A stretch of DNA of 6,233 nucleotides from Bacillota bacterium. GTDB lineage: Bacteria > Bacillota > Clostridia > Christensenellales > Aristaeellaceae. Numbering within the stretch: the first letter of the stretch is position 1; every line of letters begins with the position of its first letter. A program made the position numbers and the translations under genes. This document shows, piece by piece, positions 1 to 5,233 of the stretch. Where the stretch lies: NCBI GenBank assembly GCA_023391725.1, contig JAEWAH010000011.1:1-6233 (forward strand), written 5' to 3'. The notes below the pieces were generated by a model. It searched no databases. It saw nothing but the letters and a program-made list of their open reading frames with translations, and was not told where the DNA came from.

Positions 1-25
1 CCTCTGAGGGGAATGGGGAAGGCGG

Positions 26-51
26 GGCGCCCTCTTGCTGCGCAAGGCGCC
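26..51. repeat. Bulged hairpin, possible edge of an interspersed repeat
   Basis: GGCGC (26-30) pairs with GCGCC (47-51) and CTTGC (34-38) pairs with GCAAG (42-46). The loop is TGC and a CCT bulge sits on the left arm. No T-tract follows on either strand, so it is not a plain terminator. The short open frames across positions 1-85 on both strands show no recognisable protein. The hairpin could be part of a repeat or of an RNA that extends beyond the window edge; that is inference only. Confidence 0.3.
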
Positions 52-85
52 ATTATGCATGAATCTCCAGTCCTTCTGATGCGGA

Positions 86-117
86 ACAAAAAAAGGCCGC
101 AAGCTTTTACTTGCGGC
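86..117 (-). terminator. Rho-independent terminator of the VanY-like gene
   Basis: Read on the minus strand, GCCGCAAG (117-110) pairs perfectly with CTTGCGGC (103-96) around a 6-nt loop, TAAAAG. A T-rich run (95-88, CTTTTTTT) follows immediately. It begins 32 nt after the TAA stop of the minus-strand gene, the expected place for an intrinsic terminator. On the plus strand no T-tract follows the stem, so it acts in one direction. Confidence 0.9.
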
Positions 118-149
118 ACTTTAATGCAAATATCATCTTCGCAAAGGAT

Positions 150-1274
150 TTACTGATAAATGTACGCCATCACCAATCCGCCCATGTTGTCCAGCGAAGC
201 AAGGTAATTTGCGGCGGCTATAGGCACCGGCACATTCACGGAGGCGTCCTCCCCTATGGGCTGACGAAAGATCTCATACTTGAGCGTGTTGTTTTCATAA
301 ACGGCCAGGTGGGGATGCTCGATCAGGTATTCCACGTACTCCTCCAGGCACAGGTCCAGCGTGTGCATCACAGCGGCGTGGGGAGCGCCCACATAGCGGT
401 ACAGGTTCAGCGTGACGGTGACCCCAGTCTTGAAGGACTTGTCCACCCAGGATGAATTGGGGAAATTCTGCGTGGGGAAACGGAAGACGAGGCCGTACTT
501 CCAGCTGTTTTCGGTGAGCCACTTGCCCTGGTCGGATGCCTGGAAAGCCAGCTTGTTGGGGTTGGGGTATATGCTCATTTCCATGGAAAAGCCGCTTTGA
601 TATTCACTGGTGCCCGGCGCGTTGACAGCTTTTTTTGTCTGCTCGATGAGCGTATCGCCGCTGTACTGGCTTTCCAGTTTCGCCTTTTTGGCCTCAAACA
701 TTTCTGTTTGCTTTTCGTTGGTGCGGTAACCTTCGTTAACAAAATAGTCCTTCAGCCCCGCGGCGGCGGCATCCTTAAGCGCCAGGTTTATCGCGTCGAT
801 GGCGGGCTGGAAGAGCTTCACATCTGCATTTGCTACGGGCACCTGACGGCCGGAGCCGGTCATCACACTGACGACATCACCGGCGGGGTAATCAGCGGGC
901 AGCGCATGCCACGCGTTCACCAGCAGCATGCCGCCCTTCAGCAGCGTAGCCCGGTCCGTAGGAACGACATTGGTATTCTCCAATCCAAAGGAGCTCAAGT
1001 CCACCACGTCCCAGCCCTCCGGCTTGGGCGAGGGCCAGGCAATGTTCTGCCCGGACTGGGTGGCGCTTTGATACTCCGCCAAAGCGGCGTTGTACTGCTC
1101 CTGCATCTTTTCGTTCCTATCCTTGGTATCCTTGATCTTTTGGTTCAAGGTATACCCTTCAAAGGCGCGCAGGCCAAAGAATATCACGGCAAAAACGGCG
1201 GCGGCGCCCGCCAGAAGCCCCATCACTTTCAGCAGCGTGCGGAAAGGATCACTTTGCCTGTTGCGTCTGCTCAT
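150..1274 (-). CDS. Membrane-anchored VanY/M15-like protein lacking catalytic residues (probable pseudo-carboxypeptidase)
   Basis: Protein of 374 residues, counted from the ATG at 1274. The N-terminus is basic (SRRNR), followed by one membrane segment at about 17-35 and a charged, possibly coiled helix at about 41-71. An extracellular domain follows, resembling VanY/DacB-type D-alanyl-D-alanine carboxypeptidases (M15). Family landmarks are LVNAWHALPADY (118-129), NEGYRTNEKQ (180-189), the SEYQSGFSME block (223-232) and RYVGAPHA (293-300). In active members the block reads SxHxxGxAxD and the later motif is ExWH before xRYVG. Here the zinc ligands are Tyr225 and Glu232 in place of His and Asp, and the ExxH pair aligns with Thr288 and Leu291. 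Peptidase activity is therefore unlikely, though peptidoglycan binding or a regulatory role is possible. A longer frame starts at ATG 1331. I prefer 1274 because AGAGGA lies 8 nt upstream of it, while the 1331 codon has no ribosome binding site. The gene is transcribed alone and divergently from the ABC operon. Confidence 0.85.
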   Translation of the reverse strand: MSRRNRQSDPFRTLLKVMGLLAGAAAVFAVIFFGLRAFEGYTLNQKIKDTKDRNEKMQEQYNAALAEYQSATQSGQNIAWPSPKPEGWDVVDLSSFGLENTNVVPTDRATLLKGGMLLVNAWHALPADYPAGDVVSVMTGSGRQVPVANADVKLFQPAIDAINLALKDAAAAGLKDYFVNEGYRTNEKQTEMFEAKKAKLESQYSGDTLIEQTKKAVNAPGTSEYQSGFSMEMSIYPNPNKLAFQASDQGKWLTENSWKYGLVFRFPTQNFPNSSWVDKSFKTGVTVTLNLYRYVGAPHAAVMHTLDLCLEEYVEYLIEHPHLAVYENNTLKYEIFRQPIGEDASVNVPVPIAAANYLASLDNMGGLVMAYIYQ

Positions 1275-1541
1275 TTTGACCATCCTCTTCTTCCCGGCAG
1301 GGGTCACCCCACGGGGCATATATCCTTTCATTTATATAAACGAAGGGCAGTCCGATTTCCTTGCAGTTGCAAACGGATGCGGGAACCAGCTGCCGCCAAA
1401 GATATCAAAAGAAGATTCGACCCGCCCGCGCGCAATTCCTTCTTTTTTGCAGGAGGTGCCAATAACGCGGCGGCTTTGAGGATCCGGCTTGTGTTCATTC
1501 AGGCGGGAATATGCATATTTGGGCGCAGGAAAACCGGGAAT
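1275..1541. other. Divergent intergenic region upstream of the ABC promoter
   Basis: No convincing gene is present. Visible elements are a perfect 12-bp palindrome AATATGCATATT (1508-1519), a strong Shine-Dalgarno-like AGGAGGTG on the plus strand (1451-1458) with no ATG at a usable distance, and a TATATA box on the minus strand near 1333-1338. Both strands stay open for some distance, but the translations show no recognisable domain and probably reflect composition. Confidence 0.5.
1283..1288 (-). promoter_or_regulatory. Ribosome binding site that decides the start of the VanY-like gene
   Basis: AGAGGA on the minus strand, with 8 nt to the ATG at 1274. The alternative upstream ATGs at 1331 and 1319 have no site, or one that is too close. 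A TATATA box on the minus strand (1338-1333) could place transcription start near the 1331 codon, which would also favour the internal start. No matching -35 was found, so this last point is weak. Confidence 0.55.
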
Positions 1542-1590
1542 GTGTATCTATCCATTGACAATATCCCCCATTCCCAATAGGATAATACAC
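1542..1590. promoter_or_regulatory. Large imperfect dyad over the ABC promoter, probable operator
   Basis: The left arm is GTGTAT-C-TATCC-ATTG (1542-1557) and the right arm CAAT-A-GGATA-ATACAC (1575-1590). Fifteen of the 16 bases in each arm are complementary, with one unpaired base per arm and a 17-bp centre. The arms cover the -35 and -10 elements, so a bound repressor would block RNA polymerase. The dyad ends at the predicted transcription start, so it would hardly be transcribed and is better read as a DNA site than as RNA structure. GntR-family (YtrA-like) regulators often accompany small ABC-2 exporters, but no regulator gene lies in the window, so its identity is inference. Confidence 0.5.
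1555..1583 (+). promoter_or_regulatory. Sigma-A type promoter of the ABC exporter operon
   Basis: A perfect -35 TTGACA (1555-1560), a 17-bp spacer and a -10 TAGGAT (1578-1583) that keeps the key TA...T positions. Transcription should start near 1590, leaving a leader of about 25 nt before the ATG at 1616. Confidence 0.7.
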
Positions 1591-1615
1591 GGAGTATAGG
1601 AAAAGGGGCAAGAAT

Positions 1616-2326
1616 ATGCTGACTATTTCGCATGTCACCAAGAAATACGGCAAGACCGTGGCCAACCGTGATATCAGCTTCGCCGTGGGCGACGGGCAGA
1701 TTGCTGTGCTGCTGGGGCCCAACGGTGCGGGCAAATCCACCATGATCAAGTGCATCGCGGGGCTTTTGCGCTACGAGGGCGAGATCATCGTGGACGGGCA
1801 TCCCAACAAATCCCCGGAGGCGAAAAGGCTGCTGGGCTATGTACCGGAGATGCCGGCTATCTACGACCTGCTTACGGTGAGCGAGCACATGGAATTGATG
1901 GCCAGGGCCTACCGCCTTGAAAATTGGGAAGCTTCCGCAGAGGAAGTGCTCAAGCGCCTGGAGCTTTGGGACAAAAAAGACAAGCTGGGCCGGGAGCTTT
2001 CCAAGGGCATGCAGCAGAAGGTGAGCATCGCCTGCGCCCTTATTATAAAGCCCAGGGTGATGATCTTTGACGAGCCGCTGGTCGGGCTGGATCCCCACGC
2101 TATCAAAGAGCTGAAGGCCATCTTCCGGGAGATGAAGGAGCAGAATGTATCTGTGCTCATCAGCACCCATATGCTGGACAGCGTGGAAGATGATTGGGAT
2201 GTGGCCCACATCATGGTGGACGGCGCCTTTGCCGCCACAAGGCGCAACGATATCGCGGCGGAAGGGGAAAAATCCCTTGCGGAGCTGTTCTTCGAGATCA
2301 CCGAAGGAAAGGGGCAAAACGCATGA
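1616..2326 (+). CDS. ABC transporter ATP-binding protein (ABC-2 exporter type)
   Basis: Complete 236-residue nucleotide-binding subunit that powers the membrane protein encoded next. Motifs in order: Walker A GPNGAGKST (34-42), a Q-loop position holding Glu (GYVPE, 74-78) instead of Gln, signature LSKGMQQKV (128-136), Walker B VMIFDE (148-153), D-loop GLDP (157-160) and H-loop His185 (STHML). The LSKGM signature and Glu in the Q-loop are common in ABC-2 type exporter ATPases. The start is fixed by AAAGGGG (1602-1608), 7 nt before the ATG. The TGA stop overlaps the ATG of the permease gene (ATGA), so the two subunits are translationally coupled. The substrate cannot be inferred; related small exporters have been linked to lipids, peptides or drugs. 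Expression is probably under the dyad-covered promoter at 1542-1590. Confidence 0.93.
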   Translation: MLTISHVTKKYGKTVANRDISFAVGDGQIAVLLGPNGAGKSTMIKCIAGLLRYEGEIIVDGHPNKSPEAKRLLGYVPEMPAIYDLLTVSEHMELMARAYRLENWEASAEEVLKRLELWDKKDKLGRELSKGMQQKVSIACALIIKPRVMIFDEPLVGLDPHAIKELKAIFREMKEQNVSVLISTHMLDSVEDDWDVAHIMVDGAFAATRRNDIAAEGEKSLAELFFEITEGKGQNA

Positions 2327-3894
2327 AAGCGTTGCCTTATCTATATTTCACGCTGCTTAAAAACAGGATCATATCCTTCTTCAAGCGGCCAGCCAACTGG
2401 ATCGTCACCCTGATATTTGCCGCGCTGCTGGGAGTGACCATCTTTAGCGGCAGCCTGGAAGTCAGGAACAGCTACCGGCCCATGAGCGAGCTGTACGCCA
2501 TTGTATCCATCGTATATATTGTTCTGTTTATCATAACCGCCTACCGGGGCGTGAACCGGGGGACCACCCTGTTTTCCCTGGCGGATATTCATTTGCTTTT
2601 CCCCGCGCCCTTAAAGGGTCAGAAAATATTGCTGTATGGCCTGGTCAAGCAGATGGGAACGTCGCTCACCCTGGGCGTATTCCTCCTGTTTCAGTACGCC
2701 TGGATCCACCAGCAGTACGGCATGCCCTTTTCCTTCCTGCTGCTTGTGATCTTGGGCTACGGGCTCACGCTGTTCCTGGGGCAGCTGACAGCCATGGTCC
2801 TTTACAGCTTTCTAAGCGCCCATCAAGGAAAAAGGCTGCGGGCCAAGGCCGTCCTCATCGCCCTGTGCGGCCTTGCCGCGGTGTATGTGCTGATCCCCGT
2901 GCTGAAAGACACGTCCAGTTGGACCTTGACGGCCGCGGACCAGCTTTCGCGGCTGCCCATGCTATTGTTCCCTGTGGGCGGCTGGCTGCGGGCCATGATC
3001 GTGGGCCTGTGGGAAGGGCAGTGGACGCCGGTCCTCTGGGCCGTGGCGGCCATCCTGCTATGGGCCGGAGCGGGTGTTGCTCTACTCAGCCGCGAGCGCA
3101 CGGACTATTACGAGGATGTACTAAAATCCACCGAGACAGCCCATCAGGCCCTGACAGCAAGGCGGGAGGGCAAGACCCAGGAGATGCTGCCCGAGAACAT
3201 CAAGACCGGCAAAACTGGCATCGGCCGGGGGCTGGGTGCGGCGGTGTACTATTACAAGCACCGGCTGGAAAGCCGCCGTGGGCGAAGGTTCCTGCTGGAT
3301 ACTATGTCCATGGTCATGCTCCTGATTGCACTGTTCTTCTCCTTCGTCATGCGGGACGAAGGCTTCTTCCCGCCCTTTGCCTCGGCCACGTACCTGCAGC
3401 TGTTCACCGTGTCCACCGGCCGCTGGGTGAAGGAGCTGACCCGCCCCTATATCTATTTGCTCCCGGAGCCGCCTTTCCGCAAGCTTCTGCACTGCTTGCG
3501 GGAATCCATGCTGGGGTACCTGACCGAAGCGGTTCTCCTCATGATCCCCATGGGGCTGATCACGGGCCTTGGGCCTTTTGAAATCGTCCTGGCCATCGTG
3601 ACGCGCTTTACCTTTGCATGCCTCTTCACCGTAGGCAACCTGCTCATCGAAAAGATGTTCAGCGGCGTCAAATCCAAGATGCTGATCATGATGCTCTACT
3701 TTGGGGTAATGATCATTTTGACCATGCCGGGGATCATCCTGGCCGTCCTGGCGATGTCTGCGGGATTCCTGCCCATGACCGAAAATGTGTCTCTGATGAC
3801 GGTGATGTCCGCAGTGAACGTCGTGCTTTCACTGCCGATTTTGTTCCTGTGCCGCAACGTGCTGGATAACCCGGAGTGGAGCAACCCGGTGTGA
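2323..3894 (+). CDS. ABC-2 type exporter permease subunit (putative ABC_export family)
   Basis: Polytopic membrane protein of 523 residues, the partner of the upstream ATPase. About eleven hydrophobic segments are visible, near 26-43, 57-74, 113-130, 136-160, 176-194, 237-255, 326-343, 400-417, 424-441, 453-477 and 490-509. A long charged cytoplasmic stretch lies at about 256-325 (RERTDYYEDVLKSTE onward). Length, the basic start (LLKNRIISFFKRP) and features such as LADIHLLFPAP (86-96) and YIYLLPEPPFRKLLH (376-390) fit the Firmicute putative ABC exporter family (Pfam ABC_export), assigned by recall, not by search. The ATG at 2323 is preferred over upstream in-frame starts: it overlaps the ATPase stop by 4 nt and follows AAGGAAAGGGG (2304-2314). 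Earlier in-frame codons lie inside the ATPase gene and encode no membrane segment. The transported substrate is unknown. Confidence 0.88.
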   Translation: MKALPYLYFTLLKNRIISFFKRPANWIVTLIFAALLGVTIFSGSLEVRNSYRPMSELYAIVSIVYIVLFIITAYRGVNRGTTLFSLADIHLLFPAPLKGQKILLYGLVKQMGTSLTLGVFLLFQYAWIHQQYGMPFSFLLLVILGYGLTLFLGQLTAMVLYSFLSAHQGKRLRAKAVLIALCGLAAVYVLIPVLKDTSSWTLTAADQLSRLPMLLFPVGGWLRAMIVGLWEGQWTPVLWAVAAILLWAGAGVALLSRERTDYYEDVLKSTETAHQALTARREGKTQEMLPENIKTGKTGIGRGLGAAVYYYKHRLESRRGRRFLLDTMSMVMLLIALFFSFVMRDEGFFPPFASATYLQLFTVSTGRWVKELTRPYIYLLPEPPFRKLLHCLRESMLGYLTEAVLLMIPMGLITGLGPFEIVLAIVTRFTFACLFTVGNLLIEKMFSGVKSKMLIMMLYFGVMIILTMPGIILAVLAMSAGFLPMTENVSLMTVMSAVNVVLSLPILFLCRNVLDNPEWSNPV

Positions 3895-3919
3895 CGGGGG
3901 AATGATGTGAATATAGCGT

Positions 3920-3949
3920 GGAGGCCTCCTTTTGAGAAGGGAGGCCTCC
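3920..3949 (+). terminator. Strong 13-bp hairpin after the ABC operon, lacking a U-tract
   Basis: Two copies of the palindrome GGAGGCCTCC (3920-3929 and 3940-3949) pair with each other. The stem extends through 3930-3932 / 3937-3939 (one G-T wobble) to a TGAG tetraloop. It lies 25 nt past the permease stop. The following bases are CCTTCCATCTG, so the usual U-run is absent. It may be a weak or factor-assisted terminator, or a 3' stabilising structure. Confidence 0.6.
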
Positions 3950-3994
3950 CCTTCCATCTGAGAGAGCCTCTTTGGAAAGAAAATAGATAGATTA

Positions 3995-4046
3995 TTGACT
4001 GCTTTGCTAGGAATAAATTCTTGACATCTTTACTAGGAAATGATAC
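3995..4046. repeat. Two tandem imperfect 26-bp repeats spanning the met promoter
   Basis: Copy 1 (3995-4020) and copy 2 (4021-4046) match at 19 of 26 positions. Each begins with TTGAC and carries CTTTnCTAGGAA (4002-4013 and 4028-4039), exactly one period apart. Only copy 2 gives a good promoter, because TTGACA plus 17 bp reaches TACAAT. The repeats may be sites for a regulator binding on one face of the helix, or a chance local duplication. The surroundings are AT-rich compared with the coding DNA. Confidence 0.6.
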
Positions 4047-4049
4047 AAT
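4021..4049 (+). promoter_or_regulatory. Near-consensus extended -10 promoter of the metA leader
   Basis: TTGACA (4021-4026), a 17-bp spacer and TACAAT (4044-4049), with TG at 4041-4042 giving an extended -10. Transcription should start near 4056. It is the best promoter in the window, and no other one is visible before metA. Confidence 0.85.
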
Positions 4050-4055
4050 CCTGCC

Positions 4056-4231
4056 AACTCCTCAATCCAGCCTGTTGAAAAGCCCCGCAACCGCAAAAAA
4101 CCCGTTCCGGGGGAACAGATTTTTTACTTGCGTTGTCGCCATCACCCGCAAAATTCGGTCACTTATTTCCGTATAAGCTCCCTCTTTTGCGGGTTCGGCT
4201 CCTAGCCTTGCGAGGCTTTTGAACAGGCTGG
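4056..4231 (+). ncRNA. Highly structured metA leader RNA, class not recognised
   Basis: A closing helix P1 pairs 4067-4090 with 4208-4231: 24-nt arms, 22 Watson-Crick pairs and two mismatches (4077/4221 and 4085/4213). Inside it lie two arms. P2 pairs 4093-4100 with 4122-4131 (two unpaired bases) and is topped by GTTCC-GGG-GGAAC (4104-4116). P3 is a perfect 9-bp helix, CCCGCAAAA (4145-4153) with TTTTGCGGG (4185-4193), containing a small CTTAT/ATAAG hairpin (4162-4177). The result is a Y-shaped, three-way-junction RNA directly followed by a terminator, between a strong promoter and metA. This arrangement suggests a riboswitch or other attenuator for methionine genes. I see no SAM-I core, T-box sequence or complete cobalamin-riboswitch core. 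Alternatives are a free-standing small RNA of about 200 nt or a MITE-like insertion. Structure by hand pairing; function inferred. Confidence 0.6.
4095..4125. terminator. Hairpin flanked by A6 and T6 inside the leader, terminator-like on both strands
   Basis: An A6 run (4095-4100) and a T6 run (4120-4125) flank the GTTCC / GGAAC stem (4104-4108 / 4112-4116). On the minus strand the stem gains weak T-G and C-G pairs before T6. On the plus strand only 5 bp are uninterrupted, so termination there would be weak. The same bases form the upper part of P2, so this may simply be part of the folded leader. Confidence 0.35.
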
Positions 4232-4260
4232 GCCATCCCTTTTTAGGGGATGGCTTTTTT
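4232..4260 (+). terminator. Intrinsic terminator in the leader just before metA (attenuator)
   Basis: GCCATCCC (4232-4239) pairs with GGGATGGC (4247-4254), with an extra T-G pair and a 5-nt loop, followed by six T residues (4255-4260). It abuts the P1 helix of the leader. Only 37 nt separate it from the metA start and they contain no promoter. Transcripts from the promoter at 4021-4049 must therefore read through this terminator to express metA. Confidence 0.88.
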
Positions 4261-4282
4261 GAAAAAATAAAAACATGCGGAC

Positions 4283-4290
4283 AAGGAGGT
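4283..4290 (+). promoter_or_regulatory. Strong ribosome binding site of metA
   Basis: AAGGAGGT with a 7-nt spacer to the ATG at 4298 is a near-perfect Shine-Dalgarno sequence and fixes the metA start. It lies outside the terminator hairpin, so control appears to act on transcription, not on access to this site. Confidence 0.85.
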
Positions 4291-4297
4291 CCCATTT

Positions 4298-5230
4298 ATG
4301 CCGGTGAAAATCCCCGACGCCCTTCCGGCCACTAAAATTCTGACCGAAGAAAACATATTCGTGATGACGGAAAACCGCTCTGCTTCCCAGGATATCCGTC
4401 CGCTTCATATTGCCATTTTGAACCTGATGCCCACCAAGGAGGATACCGAGACGCAGCTTTTGCGGGTGATCGGCAACACCCCTTTGCAGGTGGAGATCAC
4501 CCTTTTGCACACCCAGACGTATGAATCCCGCAATACGGATTATCAGCATTTGAGCACGTTTTACCGGACTTTTGATGATGTGAAGGCCGAGTATTTCGAC
4601 GGCTTAATCATTACCGGCGCGCCCGTGGAAAAGCTGGATTTTGAAGATGTACACTACTGGCAAGAGCTGAAGGACATTATGGCCTGGGCGGATGAGCGGG
4701 CGTTCAGCACGCTGTTCATCTGCTGGGCGGCCCAGGCGGGGCTTCATTACCATTACGGCATCAATAAAAGGCCCCTGCCGGAAAAGATGTTCGGCGTCTT
4801 CCCCCACCGGGTGCTAAGGCGGGACTCTAAATTGGTCCGGGGCTTTGACGATGTGTTTGATATCCCCGTCAGTCGCCACACCGGGCTTTGTGAGGAGGAA
4901 GTGCTGGCCTGCCCCGATCTTCAAGTGCTGGCCGCCTCCGAGGAATCGGGCATGGGGCTCATCGTAAGCGCCGACGGGCGGCGGGTGTTCGCCACAGGTC
5001 ACAGCGAGTACAACCCCAATACCTTGGGCAACGAGTATTTCCGGGATGTGAACAAGGGACTGGAGATCGCTGTCCCCAAGCATTACTTCCCCGAAGATAA
5101 TCCCGGCAAGGTTCCCATAGTGCGCTGGCGCGGCCACGCCCATTTGCTGTTCGCCAACTGGCTGAACTACTTTGTCTATCAGGAGACGCCGTATAAATTG
5201 AGCGATGTGGCATTCAAAAGGGGGCGGTAG
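4298..5230 (+). CDS. metAA: Homoserine O-acetyltransferase, MetA family
   Basis: Full-length MetA-family protein of 310 residues, a cytoplasmic enzyme that acylates L-homoserine as the first dedicated step of methionine synthesis. Numbering matches E. coli MetA closely. The nucleophile Cys142 lies in FICWAAQAG (140-148). The catalytic His235 and Glu237 lie in TGHSEYNPNTLGNEY (233-247). Lys163, Ser192 and Arg249 are at positions known to shape the active site. The residue that separates acyl donors is Glu111 (TGAPVEKL). In characterised members Glu at 111 goes with acetyl-CoA and Gly with succinyl-CoA, so acetyl transfer is predicted (EC 2.3.1.31) despite the common label succinyltransferase. 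The start is supported by AAGGAGGT 7 nt upstream. First gene of a methionine operon whose next start lies 3 nt after its stop; expression is likely controlled by the leader terminator. Confidence 0.95.
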   Translation: MPVKIPDALPATKILTEENIFVMTENRSASQDIRPLHIAILNLMPTKEDTETQLLRVIGNTPLQVEITLLHTQTYESRNTDYQHLSTFYRTFDDVKAEYFDGLIITGAPVEKLDFEDVHYWQELKDIMAWADERAFSTLFICWAAQAGLHYHYGINKRPLPEKMFGVFPHRVLRRDSKLVRGFDDVFDIPVSRHTGLCEEEVLACPDLQVLAASEESGMGLIVSADGRRVFATGHSEYNPNTLGNEYFRDVNKGLEIAVPKHYFPEDNPGKVPIVRWRGHAHLLFANWLNYFVYQETPYKLSDVAFKRGR

Positions 5231-5233
5231 GCC

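Noticed and set aside
597..1580. 327-codon plus-strand frame opposite the VanY-like gene
   Set aside because: Antisense to a gene with family motifs, a ribosome binding site and a terminator. No start signal or recognisable domain is seen.
1499..2317. 272-codon minus-strand frame opposite the ABC ATPase
   Set aside because: The ATPase on the other strand has all motifs in order. The antisense product has none and would cross the promoter region.
2194..2322. N-terminal extension of the permease by 43 residues
   Set aside because: It overlaps the ATPase C-terminus, encodes an Arg/Gly-rich stretch unlike a membrane protein, and lacks a good ribosome binding site. The ATGA overlap start at 2323 is well supported.
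4056..4260. Leader-peptide attenuation with Met codons
   Set aside because: No ATG with a ribosome binding site and no run of Met codons occurs before the terminator.
4056..4260. 6S RNA gene (promoter, about 200-nt rod-like RNA, terminator)
   Set aside because: Size and flanks fit. However, the central part holds a large hairpin on the 5' side only, unlike the open central bubble of 6S RNA, and no conserved 6S sequence was recognised. Not fully excluded.
4062..4295. 77-codon minus-strand frame across the metA leader
   Set aside because: It crosses the terminator and P1 stems, is antisense to the leader, and has no recognisable domain. It could be a repeat-encoded frame but is not supported as a gene.
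4056..4297. SAM-I (S-box), T-box or cobalamin riboswitch
   Set aside because: The S-box core (AGAGAGG...GGCAACC), the T-box TGGnACCGCG and the upstream cobalamin core are not found. GCCCCGCAACCGC at 4082-4094 faintly recalls the cobalamin core, but the partner segments are missing.
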